Notes: a model not told the origin generated them from the letters alone. A stretch of 64,000 nucleotides of DNA from Actinomadura harenae (GCF_003696215.1 NZ_RFFG01000008.1:86892-150891), one strand, 5' to 3'; positions 50,051 through 59,705 are shown, numbered from the stretch's first letter. A program made the numbers and translations.

Positions 50051-51105
50051 CCGCGGCACCTCGCGTCCTTCAGCGGGACACCGGTGGGCGGCGGGCGGTG
50101 GTCGATGTCGGAACCGGCATAGTGGACGCCGATCAACTGGACCTCGCACTGGTAGAAGTTCATCCACGAGCCGTAGGAGCCGAGCCGCCCGATGGTGTCG
50201 GCCTTCTCCGGGAAGCGCCGCAGGAAGTTCTCCACGAGCGGCTGGTCGCGGTTCAGGTTGGTCGCGAGCCGGTCCAGCTGGACGACGCTGTCGCGCAGCG
50301 GCTCACGGGTGTCGTCGATGAACCCGGCGGTCGTGTCGGCGAGCTCGGAGATCCCGTCGAACGAGTCGCCGATCGCCTTGCGGTCGGCGGCCAGGCCCGA
50401 GGTGAACTCGCGCAGCGTCGTGACCAGCGTGACCAGTTCCTTGTCCCGGTTGTTCACGGTGTCCACGACGGTCGTGAGGTTGTGGATCACGTCGCCGATC
50501 AGCTGGTCGCGGTTCGCGAGGGTGTTGGTGAGCTGCCCGACCGTGCGGAGCAGGCTCGTCATCGTCCCGCCCTCGCCCTGGAGCACCTGGACGATCGACT
50601 CCGACAGCTTGTTCACGTCCCCGGGCGACAGCGCCTGCATCAGCGGCTGGAAGCCCTGGAAGAGCTGGGTGAGGTTCAGCGGCCCGGTCGTGTGGTCGAC
50701 GGGGATCGTCCCGCCGCGCGGCAGGTACTCGCCGGGCGTGCCCGCGCCCTGGTCGAGCGAGACGTACCGTCCACCGACCAGGTTCAGATACTTCACCGAC
50801 GCGGTGACCCCGGCGGGCAGCCGCCGGTTCCGGTCCACCGAGAACTTCACGAGCGCGAGCCGGTGGTCGGTCACGCTGATCTTGTCGACCTGGCCGACCC
50901 GGACGCCCGCGATCCGCACGCCGTGCCCCGGGTGCAGGCCCGCGACGTCGCTGAACTTGGCGTAGTACGACACCCGGTCACCGGACGTCGTGTCGGTGAT
51001 GCTGGCCGCGAGCAGCGCGGTCGAGGCGACCGTCACCACGATGAAGATGAGCGAACTGACCAGCGGGAACCCGAGGCCCTTGAGCCCCTGGCCGGTGAGC
51101 TTCAC
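50047..51105 (-). CDS. mceB: Mce family protein, MceB position
   Basis: The 352-aa protein has a membrane anchor (about 12-35), an MCE domain (YYAKFSDVAGLHPGHGVRIA, GVRVGQVDKISVTDHRLALV) and helical repeats (LANRDQLIGDVIHNLTTVVD). The C-terminus has paired cysteines (NFYQCEVQL, DARCRG). It overlaps mceA and mceC by 4 bp. Confidence 0.92.
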   Translation of the reverse strand: MKLTGQGLKGLGFPLVSSLIFIVVTVASTALLAASITDTTSGDRVSYYAKFSDVAGLHPGHGVRIAGVRVGQVDKISVTDHRLALVKFSVDRNRRLPAGVTASVKYLNLVGGRYVSLDQGAGTPGEYLPRGGTIPVDHTTGPLNLTQLFQGFQPLMQALSPGDVNKLSESIVQVLQGEGGTMTSLLRTVGQLTNTLANRDQLIGDVIHNLTTVVDTVNNRDKELVTLVTTLREFTSGLAADRKAIGDSFDGISELADTTAGFIDDTREPLRDSVVQLDRLATNLNRDQPLVENFLRRFPEKADTIGRLGSYGSWMNFYQCEVQLIGVHYAGSDIDHRPPPTGVPLKDARCRG

Positions 51106-52382
51106 TTCACCGTCACCTCCGTCCCGCGGTAGAGGGGGCCGACCAGGACGGACGACCAGTCGGGAAGCCGGTCGGGCACCTCGTCCATGGACGGCGCGAC
51201 GAACTCGTTCACCAGGTCGTTCTCCGAGGCCGAGTTGGCGGGGCCGAGTCCGGAGCCGGGGACCGCGCCCGCGGTGGGCGCGCCCACCCGCACGGCCTTC
51301 GGGGACTTGCCGCCGCCGGGGTAGTAAGGAGCGCTGTAGCAGCGCGGTCCGCCGCCCGGGCCGTAGTGCACGTCGTCCTTGCCGGCGACGTAGCGGCCCT
51401 TCTGCTGCACCGAGACGACGATCGCGTGGACGCCGTGCTTGCTGGTGCCCTTGCCGAGCGCCCGGTCCATCTGGGGGATGAAGTCGGCGAGCGCGCGGAA
51501 CGTGCAGGGCGCGGCGGGCGCGTACTGGCGCATCAGGTCGAGCGTGCCGCGGCTGGCCGCCGACAGCTCGATGATGTTGCCGCCGTTGCGGCGCATGAAG
51601 TCCGACAGGTCGTCGGCCATGCGGCCGGTCGTGTCGTACAGCTCCGACAGGTTCTGCCGCTGGTCGACGATCGTCCGGCTGGTGGCGGAGAAGTCGGTGA
51701 GCGCGTCGAGCAGGTCGGGCGACGCGTCCGCCCAGTTCTGGGAGAACTTCGCGAGCTGCCGGAAGTTCTCGGCGAGGGCGGGAACGTCGGGGTTCAGCTT
51801 GCGCAGGTACCCGTCGAGCTGGACGAAGTTGCGGCCGAGCTGGTCGCCGCGTCCCTCCAGGGCCGTCGCCATCGCGTTCAGCGTCGCCGACAGCTTCGAG
51901 GGTTGCAGCGTGTTGAGCAGCGCCATCGTGTTGTTGAGGACCTGCGAGAGCTCGGTGGCGTTCTGGCTGTGGTCCTCGCTGATCTGGCTGCCGTCGTGGA
52001 CGGGCGAGGCCGTCGAACCGGGCGGCGGGACGAGCGACACGAACCGCGCGCCGAACACCGTCGTCGGGAGCAGCTGCGCCTGCACGTCCCCGGGGACGAA
52101 CCTGGCCTTGTCCGGCTCCAGGGCGAGCTTCAGGACGGCGCCGTCCGCGCCCTCGGTGCTGATGTTCCGGACCTCGCCGACGACGACGCCGCGGACCTTC
52201 ACGTCCGCGTTCACGTGCATCTCGTGGCCGGCGGTCGAGGTGTGCAGCGTCACCATCGTGACCTTGGTGAACTGCTTGTCGTAGATCGCGATGGACAGCC
52301 AGATCAGCAGCGCGGGAACCAGCAGGAACGCCACGCCGAGAACGCGCTTCTCCACCGTCTGGAGGGTCGTCGAACGCGCCAT
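51102..52382 (-). CDS. mceA: Mce family protein, MceA position
   Basis: The 426-aa protein starts at ATG 52382 (MARSTTLQTVEKRVLGVAFL), with a membrane anchor at about 15-32. The MCE domain reads TMVTLHTSTAGHEMHVNADV and KVRGVVVGEVRNISTEGADG, followed by QLLPTTVFGARFVSLVPPPG. The long helical part and a Pro/Gly-rich C-terminal tail complete it. It is the first MCE subunit, right after the two permeases, which is the canonical order. Confidence 0.93.
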   Translation of the reverse strand: MARSTTLQTVEKRVLGVAFLLVPALLIWLSIAIYDKQFTKVTMVTLHTSTAGHEMHVNADVKVRGVVVGEVRNISTEGADGAVLKLALEPDKARFVPGDVQAQLLPTTVFGARFVSLVPPPGSTASPVHDGSQISEDHSQNATELSQVLNNTMALLNTLQPSKLSATLNAMATALEGRGDQLGRNFVQLDGYLRKLNPDVPALAENFRQLAKFSQNWADASPDLLDALTDFSATSRTIVDQRQNLSELYDTTGRMADDLSDFMRRNGGNIIELSAASRGTLDLMRQYAPAAPCTFRALADFIPQMDRALGKGTSKHGVHAIVVSVQQKGRYVAGKDDVHYGPGGGPRCYSAPYYPGGGKSPKAVRVGAPTAGAVPGSGLGPANSASENDLVNEFVAPSMDEVPDRLPDWSSVLVGPLYRGTEVTVK

Positions 52383-52384
52383 CG

Positions 52385-53206
52385 CTACCCCGTCACCTTC
52401 ACGGTCGTCGTCGCGCCCCAGATCGCCAGGCTGACGAAGAAGTCGGTCACGCTGATCAGCACGATCGCCGTCCGGACGGCGCGGCCGACCGCGACGCCCA
52501 CCCCGGCGGGACCGCCGACGGCGCGGTAGCCGTAGTAGCAGTGCGCGAGGATGACCATGACGCTGAAGATCAGCACCTTGGCGAACGACAGCACGACGTC
52601 CTCGGGCGCGAGGAACAGGTTGAAGTAGTGGTCGTAGGTACCGGTCGACTGGCCGTTGACCAGCACCGTCACCTCGCGCGACGCCAGGAACGAGCTGAGC
52701 AGGCCGATGCCGTACAGCGGGATGATCGCGACCGTCCCGGCGACGATCCGGGACGTCACCAGGTACGGGAGGCTGGTGATGCCCATGCCCTCCAGGGCGT
52801 CGATCTCCTCGTTGATGCGCATCGCGCCGAGCTGCGCCGTGAAGCCCGCGCCCACCGTCGCCGACAGCGCGAGCCCTGAGACAAGGGGCGCGATCTCGCG
52901 GGTGTTGAAGTACGCGGAGATGAAGCCGGTGAACGCGGCCGACCCGATCTGGTCCAGGGCCGCGTAGCCCTCCAGGCCGACGACGACACCGGTGAAGACC
53001 GTCATGCCGAGCATGACGCCGACCGTGCCGCCGATGACGGCGAGCGCGCCCGAGCCGAACGCGACCTCGCCGAGCAGCCGGACGATCTCCTTCGGGTAGC
53101 GGCGGAGCGCGCGCGGCGTCCACAGCAGGGCCCGGATGTAGAAGCCGAGCTGGTCGCCCGGCTGGTCCAGCCAGGTGTGCGGCCGGATGGTTCTGACGCT
53201 CGCCAT
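52385..53206 (-). CDS. yrbEB: YrbE/MlaE-type permease B
   Basis: The 273-aa membrane protein has MlaE features: LGMTVFTGVVVGLEGYAALD, INEEIDALEGMGITSLPYLV and five or so membrane segments. With YrbEA it should form the permease pair that receives lipid from the MceA-F tunnel. TGATG coupling with yrbEA; 2-bp gap to mceA. Confidence 0.93.
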   Translation of the reverse strand: MASVRTIRPHTWLDQPGDQLGFYIRALLWTPRALRRYPKEIVRLLGEVAFGSGALAVIGGTVGVMLGMTVFTGVVVGLEGYAALDQIGSAAFTGFISAYFNTREIAPLVSGLALSATVGAGFTAQLGAMRINEEIDALEGMGITSLPYLVTSRIVAGTVAIIPLYGIGLLSSFLASREVTVLVNGQSTGTYDHYFNLFLAPEDVVLSFAKVLIFSVMVILAHCYYGYRAVGGPAGVGVAVGRAVRTAIVLISVTDFFVSLAIWGATTTVKVTG

Positions 53207-53994
53207 CAGGCCCCCTTCGCCGGGACGACTTCGAGGTAGATCGCCGTCATCACGAGGTTCACGAAGAACAGCAGCAGGAACGTGACGACCACCGACTGGT
53301 TCACGGCGTCGCCCACGCCCTTCGGGCCGGGCCGCGGGTTCAGCCCCCGGTAGGACGCCACGACCCCCGCGATGAACCCGAAGATCAGCGCCTTCAGCTC
53401 ACTGACGTAGAGGTCGGGGAGCTGCGCCAGGGCCGAGAAGCTCGCCAGGTAGGCGCCGGGGGTGCCGTCCTGGAGCTCGACGTTGAAGAAGTAGCCGCCC
53501 GCGACGCCCACGACCGAGACCAGCCCGTTCAGCAGGACGGCGACGGCGGTGCAGGCGAGCACCCGGGGGACGACGAGGCGCTGGATCGGCGAGACGCCCA
53601 TGACCTCCATGGCGTCCATCTCCTCGCGGATCGTCCGGGAGCCGAGGTCGGCGCAGATCGCCGAGCCGGCCGCGCCGGAGATCAGCAGCGCCACGATCAG
53701 CGGGCTGGCCTGCTGGACGACCGCGAGCACCGACGCGCCGCCGGTGAGCGACTGCGCGCCGAGCTGCTTGGCGAGCGACCCGACCTGGAGCGAGATGACC
53801 GCGCCGAACGGGATCGAGACGAGCATCGTCGGGAGGATCGCGACCGAGGCGATGAACCAGAACTGCTGGATGAGCTCCCGGAGCTGGAAGGGCCTTCGGA
53901 ACGTCATGGCGAGCACGGTGCCCGCCAGGGCGAAGAGCCGTCCCGTCTGGCGCAGTGCCGCCGCGCCGGGTACGGACATCTGGGGTGTTGTCAC
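53206..53994 (-). CDS. yrbEA: YrbE/MlaE-type permease A
   Basis: The 262-aa protein starts at GTG 53994 (VTTPQMSVPGAAALRQTGRL), overlapping the ATPase stop. It has the MlaE pattern IPFGAVISLQVGSLAKQLGA, REEMDAMEVMGVSPIQRLVV and a C-terminal hydrophobic hairpin. It is the closest relative in this window of the truncated permease at 1-578. Confidence 0.93.
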   Translation of the reverse strand: MTTPQMSVPGAAALRQTGRLFALAGTVLAMTFRRPFQLRELIQQFWFIASVAILPTMLVSIPFGAVISLQVGSLAKQLGAQSLTGGASVLAVVQQASPLIVALLISGAAGSAICADLGSRTIREEMDAMEVMGVSPIQRLVVPRVLACTAVAVLLNGLVSVVGVAGGYFFNVELQDGTPGAYLASFSALAQLPDLYVSELKALIFGFIAGVVASYRGLNPRPGPKGVGDAVNQSVVVTFLLLFFVNLVMTAIYLEVVPAKGA

Positions 53995-55115
53995 GGGGTC
54001 TCCCCGGGTGGTCTGAACTCGGGTGGCAGCGGCGGAGGCTGCGGCGCCGGGTGCGTCTCCGGCTGCGGGGCCGGTTGTGAGGCCGAGGCCGCGCGCTGCG
54101 CGGCGGCCTGCTGTGCGGCGGCCGCGACCGCGGCGGCCTCGGCGGTCGCGACGCGTCCGCGCCTGATGGCCTCGGCGGCGGCGTGCGGAAGGGACGGCAG
54201 CAGCGCGTCCACGCGCGCCGCGTGCCGGATCTCCCCGGACCGCTCGGGCTCGCCCGGACTGGGGCGCAGCTGCGCCGGGATCTCGATGGGACGGGCGACG
54301 GGCCGGGGCCGGTTCGCGGCCCGTGCGGCCTCCTCGGCGAGGAGCGCGGCGTCCTTCTCCTCGCTCATCCCGATCGGCCCCTCGGGGCTGCCCCGCAGGA
54401 ACTGCGCGATCACCGGGTCCTCGGAGGCGATCACGGTCTCGCGGGGTCCGAACGCGACCAGGTCGCGCCGGTAGAGCATCCCGATGTTGTCGGGGACGGT
54501 GCTGGCGATCTCGATGTTGTGCGTGACGATGAGCATCGTCGCGTCGATGCGCGCGTTCACGTCGATGAGCAGCTGGGACAGGTGCGCGGTGCGGACCGGG
54601 TCCAGGCCCGAGTCCGGCTCGTCGCACAGGATGATCTCGGGGTCCATGACCAGGGCGCGGGCGAGGCCGGCGCGTTTGCGCATGCCTCCGGAGATCTGCC
54701 CGGGGACCTTCTTCTCCTCCCCGGCCAGGCCGACCGTGTCCATCTTCTCCAGCACGATGCGCCGGATCTCGCGCTCGGTCTTGCGGGTGTGCTCGCGCAG
54801 CGGGAACGCGATGTTGTCGTACAGGTTCAGGGAGCCGAACATCGCCCCGTCCTGGAACATCAGGCCGAAGCGCTTGCGTGCGCGGAAGACCCGGCGGTCC
54901 GGGTCGTTCACCATGTCCACGCCGTCCACCCGGACGGTGCCGTCCTCGGGCTTGATGAGCCCGATGAGCGACTTCAGGAAGACGGTCTTGCCCGTGCCGG
55001 ACGGGCCGAGGAGCACGGTCACCTCGCCGGCGGGAAGCGTCAGCGTGACGTCCCGCCAGATCGTCTGTGTGCCGAAGGATTTCGTCAGCCCCTCGACGGC
55101 GACCTCAATTCCCAC
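53991..55115 (-). CDS. mceG: MlaF/MceG-type ABC ATPase
   Basis: The 374-aa protein starts at GTG 55115. The ATPase core has Walker A GPSGTGKT (37-44), the signature QISGGMRKRAGLARAL and Walker B ILCDEPDSGLDPVR, with switch histidine in LIVTHNIEIA. From about 255 onward it carries an Ala/Pro/Gln-rich extension of some 120 residues with low complexity near the end. In mycobacteria the shared Mce ATPase is encoded away from mce operons; here it is the first gene of the operon, as in several other actinomycetes. Confidence 0.92.
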   Translation of the reverse strand: MGIEVAVEGLTKSFGTQTIWRDVTLTLPAGEVTVLLGPSGTGKTVFLKSLIGLIKPEDGTVRVDGVDMVNDPDRRVFRARKRFGLMFQDGAMFGSLNLYDNIAFPLREHTRKTEREIRRIVLEKMDTVGLAGEEKKVPGQISGGMRKRAGLARALVMDPEIILCDEPDSGLDPVRTAHLSQLLIDVNARIDATMLIVTHNIEIASTVPDNIGMLYRRDLVAFGPRETVIASEDPVIAQFLRGSPEGPIGMSEEKDAALLAEEAARAANRPRPVARPIEIPAQLRPSPGEPERSGEIRHAARVDALLPSLPHAAAEAIRRGRVATAEAAAVAAAAQQAAAQRAASASQPAPQPETHPAPQPPPLPPEFRPPGETP

Positions 55116-55485
55116 GAACCACCGCCAGCGAACAGGAGTCGAATGTTGTTGCCGTGGCGGTGACCGTACGGCGGAAACTGTCGTGAACTCAATAGTGAAA
55201 AGCCACGAATCGGCAACGCTACGGACCGGTTGTCAGCACATGAGTTTTTTGGGCCCGGCGGATTCCCCCGAAGTTAGTACTCGCCGGTAACCGGATTTCG
55301 ATCACCCGGTGCGCACCCGCGTTTGTCAGAACACGAGCAACGCCACCGCCCGGACTTGTCATCCGTGTAGTACTGACCGGGCATCTTGACCCCCGACCCT
55401 TGTCCCCCACCGAACCCATGCCTAAGCTCCGCGTGCCCTGGATCACACGCGTGCTCCGATCACTCGTCCCTTAGGCGGTGAGGTT
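55116..55485. promoter_or_regulatory. Divergent promoter region of mce operon and PucR gene
   Basis: The 370-bp region between the mce operon (minus) and the PucR-type gene (plus) has no gene. It is AT-richer near 55175-55250. It holds a perfect dyad CCGGTAACCGG (55284-55294) and a second, CACCCGGTG (55303-55311), both possible sites for the adjacent regulator. Confidence 0.45.
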
Positions 55486-56754
55486 TTGACCGACACGCTG
55501 GATCACCTGTCCGGACCGCTCGACATCCGGGTGCCCCGGCACCTGGCCCGGCTGATGCGGGCCGAACTCCCGGCCGCGATCGACGAGGTGGACGCGGAGA
55601 TCCGGCGGACCGTGCCCGAGTACGACCGCCCGGCCGACTCCGCCTACGGGCGGATCCTCCGCGTCGGCGTGGAGCAGCTGCTCACCGCGTTCGTCGACCT
55701 CGTCGCGGGCGACGGCCCCGGCCGCGCCGAACGCGACGAGACCTGCCGCGCGCTCGGCCACTTCGAGGCCATCGAGGGCCGCACCCTCGACCTCCTCCAG
55801 GCGGCCTACCGGACGGCCTTCCACGTCTGCTACCGGCGCACCATGTCCATCGCCGAGCGCGAGGGCGTGCCCGCCGGGCGGCTGACCGGCCTGGTCGAAG
55901 CCATGATCGTCTACATGGACGAGGCGGTCGCCGCCGCCCGCACCGGCCACCGCAAGGCCCTCGAACACGCCGACATGCACCACCGCGAGGTGCGGCAGGA
56001 ACTGCTGCGCACCCTGCTGCGGCAGCCGCCCGCGTCCGCCGAGGCCGTCGAGGAACTCGCCCGGAACGCCGCCTGGTGGCCGCTTCCCGAGGTCGCCACG
56101 GTCGTCGCGGTCGCACCCGGCGCGCCCTGCACCCGCTCGGCGCTGGACGGCGACGTCCTCATCGACCTGGACGACGCCGAGCCCCGGCTGCTGGTGCCCG
56201 GACCGTTCACCCCGGCGCGCGCCGCGATGCTGCGCGCCGCGCTGGAGGAGGCCGACAGCGTCCTCGGCCTCACGCTCCCCCTGTCGCGGGTCGCGCACAG
56301 CCTGCGCTGGGCCGTCCGCCTCCTCACGCTCGCGCGCGAGGGCGTCATCCCCCGGGGCTCCCTCATCCCCTGCGACGAGCACCTGACGACGCTGTGGCTG
56401 CTCTCCGACCCCGTCCTGGCCGAGGAGATGGCCCGGCGGCACCTGGCTCCACTGGCGGATCTGACAACCGGCCACCGGCGGAAACTGACGGCGACGCTCA
56501 CCGAATGGGTCACCACGCGCGGGACGGCCGTGGACATCGCCGAGAGCCTGCGCGTCCACCCGCAGACCGTCCGGTACCGGCTGCGGCAATTGGATCACTA
56601 CCTCGGCGACAGCCTGGGCGACCCCAAAACCAGGTTCGCCCTGGATGTGACGCTGCGGGCGGCGTCCCTCATGCACGAGGACGACGCACTCCCGCCCGGC
56701 CCGGCGGACCGCGCCGACCCCGACGCAGGGTCATACAAAAGGAGCGGAAAGTGA
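55486..56754 (+). CDS. PucR/CdaR-type transcriptional regulator
   Basis: The 422-aa protein starts at TTG 55486 (the ORF gives MTDTLDHLSGPLDIRVPRHL), with GGTGAGG upstream. Residues 20-170 are a helical sensor domain common in actinobacterial PucR proteins (LPAAIDEVDAEIRRTVPEYD, HFEAIEGRTLDLLQAAYRTA). A GGDEF-like middle region follows. The C-terminal PucR helix-turn-helix reads WVTTRGTAVDIAESLRVHPQ and TVRYRLRQLDHYLGDSLGDP. It is divergent from the mce operon, so it is a good candidate for its regulator. Confidence 0.88.
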   Translation: MTDTLDHLSGPLDIRVPRHLARLMRAELPAAIDEVDAEIRRTVPEYDRPADSAYGRILRVGVEQLLTAFVDLVAGDGPGRAERDETCRALGHFEAIEGRTLDLLQAAYRTAFHVCYRRTMSIAEREGVPAGRLTGLVEAMIVYMDEAVAAARTGHRKALEHADMHHREVRQELLRTLLRQPPASAEAVEELARNAAWWPLPEVATVVAVAPGAPCTRSALDGDVLIDLDDAEPRLLVPGPFTPARAAMLRAALEEADSVLGLTLPLSRVAHSLRWAVRLLTLAREGVIPRGSLIPCDEHLTTLWLLSDPVLAEEMARRHLAPLADLTTGHRRKLTATLTEWVTTRGTAVDIAESLRVHPQTVRYRLRQLDHYLGDSLGDPKTRFALDVTLRAASLMHEDDALPPGPADRADPDAGSYKRSGK

Positions 56755-57021
56755 TTTTACGCTCTCGTTATACCAAGTGGCCCGCATCACAGGAGAGCGC
56801 TGATCTAACGTCGGTGTGCTCCAGAACACACGAGCCGCACCGCCGCGTGGGGACCCCCGCTCGACGCGACGGAGGCGGTCCCACCCCCGGACCCCGGTCC
56901 GCCCGCGCCCGCCCGCGCGGCCGGCCCGGGGCCTGACACCACCGCCGGGCACGCCAGGCGGCCGCCGAGCCGGAACCCCCCGGCCCCGTCGCCGCCGAAG
57001 CGCGCCCAGCGGAGGAGCGCG

Positions 57022-58263
57022 ATGGCGCAGACGCACGGCGACCCCGGGACGGGCCCCGCCCCCCGGTGGCTGGTCGCGCTCGTCCGGCCCGAGCTGCCCA
57101 CCCTCGCCGCGGAGATCATCACCGAGATCAAGCGCGCCGTCCCCGAGTACGGACGCGCCACCGACGGCCCCTACGTGCAGGCGCTCCGGATCGGCGTCGA
57201 GCGGGCCCTGTCCCACTTCGTCGACTCGCTCGCCGACCCGTCCACGCCCCGCGACCGGCACGACGAGACCTACCGCAGGCTCGGCCGGTTCGAGGCGATG
57301 GAGGGACGCACCCTGTCCAGCCTCCAGACCGCCTACCGGATCGGCGCGCAGGTCGCCTGGCGGCGGGTGATGAAGGTCGCCGCCGAGCGGAACCTGCCCG
57401 CCCCCGTCATGGGACGCCTCGCCGACGAGCTGTTCTCCTACATCAACCAGCTGGCCTCGCTGTCCCTGGAGGGCTACGTCACCGCCCGCCCGGACGAGGA
57501 GCAGCAGGACCACCGCCGGCGGCTCCTGCACAGCCTGCTGCGCGAGCCGCCGCCCAGCACCCAGACCGTCGGGAACCTCGCCCGGCTCGCCGGATGGAAC
57601 GTGCCCGACGAGGTCACCCTGGTCGCGCTGCCCGTCGGGCCCCAGCCGTCCCCGCACACCCTGCACCGCGACCTGCTCGTCGACCTGTCCGGGGACGCGC
57701 CGCACCTGCTGGTGCCCGGCGAGGTCGACGCCGGGCGGCTGCGGATGCTCACCTCCGGCTGGCCCGACCGCAGGCTCGCCGTCGGGCTCACCGTCCCCAC
57801 CGTCAAGGCCGCCGAGTCGCTGCGCTGGGCCCGCCGCGCGCTCACCGTCGCGCGCACCGGCGCCCTCGGCGACCAGCGCGTGATCGACAGCGGCGAGCAC
57901 CTGGTCACCCTGTGGCTCCTGTCGGACGAGACGGTCGTCGACCACCTCACCCGGCGGCTCCTCGCCGGGGTCACCGAACTCGGCGGCGGCCAGCCCGAGC
58001 GGTACCTGGAGACCCTCTACGCCTGGCTCACCACCCGCGGCACGGCCGCCGACCTCGCCGACCGGCTCAACATCCACCCGCAGACCGTGCGGTACCGGAT
58101 GCGGCGCCTGGAGGAGGTGCTCGGCGACAAGCTCGGCGACGCCGACTCACGCTTCGCGATGGAGGTCGTACTCCGAGCGACGAGATTACTCCAGGAAGTG
58201 GAGCCGGCCCCGCCCGGCGACCGGGGAGACAGCACACCCGGCACGTCCCCACCACTCACCTGA
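57022..58263 (+). CDS. PucR/CdaR-type transcriptional regulator, paralogue
   Basis: The 413-aa protein starts at ATG 57022, with GGAGGAG upstream. It is collinear with the preceding PucR protein: LPTLAAEIITEIKRAVPEYG, RFEAMEGRTLSSLQTAYRIG, and the C-terminal helix-turn-helix WLTTRGTAADLADRLNIHPQ with TVRYRMRRLEEVLGDKLGD. The two are ancient tandem duplicates, much diverged in the middle. The gap of 267 bp before it contains an AT-rich stretch near 56755-56790 that may hold its promoter. Confidence 0.88.
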   Translation: MAQTHGDPGTGPAPRWLVALVRPELPTLAAEIITEIKRAVPEYGRATDGPYVQALRIGVERALSHFVDSLADPSTPRDRHDETYRRLGRFEAMEGRTLSSLQTAYRIGAQVAWRRVMKVAAERNLPAPVMGRLADELFSYINQLASLSLEGYVTARPDEEQQDHRRRLLHSLLREPPPSTQTVGNLARLAGWNVPDEVTLVALPVGPQPSPHTLHRDLLVDLSGDAPHLLVPGEVDAGRLRMLTSGWPDRRLAVGLTVPTVKAAESLRWARRALTVARTGALGDQRVIDSGEHLVTLWLLSDETVVDHLTRRLLAGVTELGGGQPERYLETLYAWLTTRGTAADLADRLNIHPQTVRYRMRRLEEVLGDKLGDADSRFAMEVVLRATRLLQEVEPAPPGDRGDSTPGTSPPLT

Positions 58264-58408
58264 TGATAATTCCGGGGGTCCGGCGTCCGCCCTTTTCGTC
58301 ATCCGGGACAACTCTGGCCGGAAGGGTTGATAGCCATTCCTCGGACGTGGTCATATTACTGTCCGAGAAATTGTTTCCCACGACACCGAATGGCTGAGGT
58401 GAGGCGGG

Positions 58409-59644
58409 GTGCGTACCCGACCGGTCGGTCTTCCCCTGTTCGCTGGCCTCGGCGCGGCCGCGGTCCTGGCCTTCGGCGGCCTCGCGGCCCCCGCCGCGTT
58501 CGCCGACCCCACGCCCACGTCGGGGACGTCGGACACGCCCGCGCCGGGTGACGGCACGCCGTCCGAGACCCCGACCCCGACGCCGACGGAGACCACTCCG
58601 ACGGACCCGCCGACGACGCCCACGGACCCACCGACCAGCACTCCCCCGACCGACCCGCCCGGAAGCGGGACCCCGGGTGGGGGCACCGGCTCGCCCGGCG
58701 GAGGAACGCCCGGCGGTGGCACTCCCGGTGGCGGGACGCCCGGAGGCGAGACCCCGGGCGGCGGAACGCCCGGCGGGAACCTGCCCGGCGGACCGTCCCC
58801 GACGCCGCCCGGCGACGGGCAGCCGGGGCTCGGCCTCAGGATCGCGCTGTCGACGTCGGCCGTCCACGCCGGGGACACCGTGTCGGTGTCCGCCACGGTG
58901 TCGGGGTCGGCGAGCGGCGTCACCGTCGACTTCGGCGCGAGCGGCGGCGCGTCGGTCTCCCCGGCGAGCTCCTACGTCGGCGGCGTGTCCGGCTCGGCCT
59001 CGGTGCTGGGCTCGGTCACCGTCCCGGCCGGGACGAAGCCGGGGACCATCACCGTCAAGGCGACCGTGACGTCCAGCAACGCGGGCGCGCACAGCGTCTC
59101 GACGCCGCTCAGCGTCGTGGCCGCGTCCGTGACCATCCCCGGGAACGGCAACGGCAACGGCGGCCCGCCCGGGGCGTACGGCAACCTGCCGCCCGGCGTG
59201 AACGCCCCGCCGCCCGGCCTGGACCCCCTCGGTGACCACAACGCGTTCCAGGCCCCGAGCGTCGCGCTGCCGCCCGTCGCCGGACCGCAGGTCGCCGCGT
59301 TCGCGCTGCCGGCCTCGCCCGTCACGAGCCTCCAGGCCGCGCACGAGCCGCTGCTCAGCGGCGCGGAGCCCGGCGCGGTCGCGTGGGCCGGCGCCGCGGT
59401 GGTCGTGGCGTCCGGGCTGCTGATGACCCCGCTCTTCTGGACGCGCCGCCGCCGCACCCTCGCCCGCGACGAGCGCACCAACTGGATCCTGCTCGGCAAG
59501 GGCATCACCGCCCGCGACCTGACCGCCAAGGGGCTCGTCCGGCTGAACCTCGCCGAGAAGCGCCTCACGGTCGCGCGCATGCGGGCGCTGCCCCCGCAGC
59601 CCGCCCCGGCCCCGCGCCGCCTGCGCCTCCGTCCCAGCAACTAG
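58409..59644 (+). CDS. Secreted, membrane-anchored Pro/Thr/Gly-rich protein
   Basis: The 411-aa protein starts at GTG 58409 and has a signal peptide (cleavage near AAFADP). Residues 36-85 are Thr/Pro/Ser-rich, and about 86-125 consist of GTPGG-type five-residue repeats. An Ig-like beta domain follows (about 140-235: LSTSAVHAGDTVSVSATVSG, VPAGTKPGTITVKATVTSS). A single membrane segment at about 328-350 and a basic cytoplasmic tail (WTRRRRTLARDERTNW) end it. It looks like a wall-spanning surface protein. The repeat DNA is prone to length change. Confidence 0.78.
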   Translation: MRTRPVGLPLFAGLGAAAVLAFGGLAAPAAFADPTPTSGTSDTPAPGDGTPSETPTPTPTETTPTDPPTTPTDPPTSTPPTDPPGSGTPGGGTGSPGGGTPGGGTPGGGTPGGETPGGGTPGGNLPGGPSPTPPGDGQPGLGLRIALSTSAVHAGDTVSVSATVSGSASGVTVDFGASGGASVSPASSYVGGVSGSASVLGSVTVPAGTKPGTITVKATVTSSNAGAHSVSTPLSVVAASVTIPGNGNGNGGPPGAYGNLPPGVNAPPPGLDPLGDHNAFQAPSVALPPVAGPQVAAFALPASPVTSLQAAHEPLLSGAEPGAVAWAGAAVVVASGLLMTPLFWTRRRRTLARDERTNWILLGKGITARDLTAKGLVRLNLAEKRLTVARMRALPPQPAPAPRRLRLRPSN

Positions 59645-59653
59645 ACCCCCCAG

Positions 59654-59694
59654 ACAGAGACTGCCCGCCCGGAATCCGGTCGGGCAGTCTCTGT
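59654..59694. terminator. Strong bidirectional terminator
   Basis: ACAGAGACTGCCCG (59654-59667) pairs exactly with CGGGCAGTCTCTGT (59681-59694), a 14-bp stem followed by T residues. It lies between the convergent ends of 58409-59644 and 59706-61172. Confidence 0.85.
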
Positions 59695-59705
59695 TTCCGC
59701 ACAGG

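Noticed and set aside
58670..58800. Short repeats in the Pro/Gly-rich gene considered as a CRISPR-like or other DNA repeat
   Set aside because: They are 15-base coding repeats for GTPGG without spacers; they are best explained as protein repeats.
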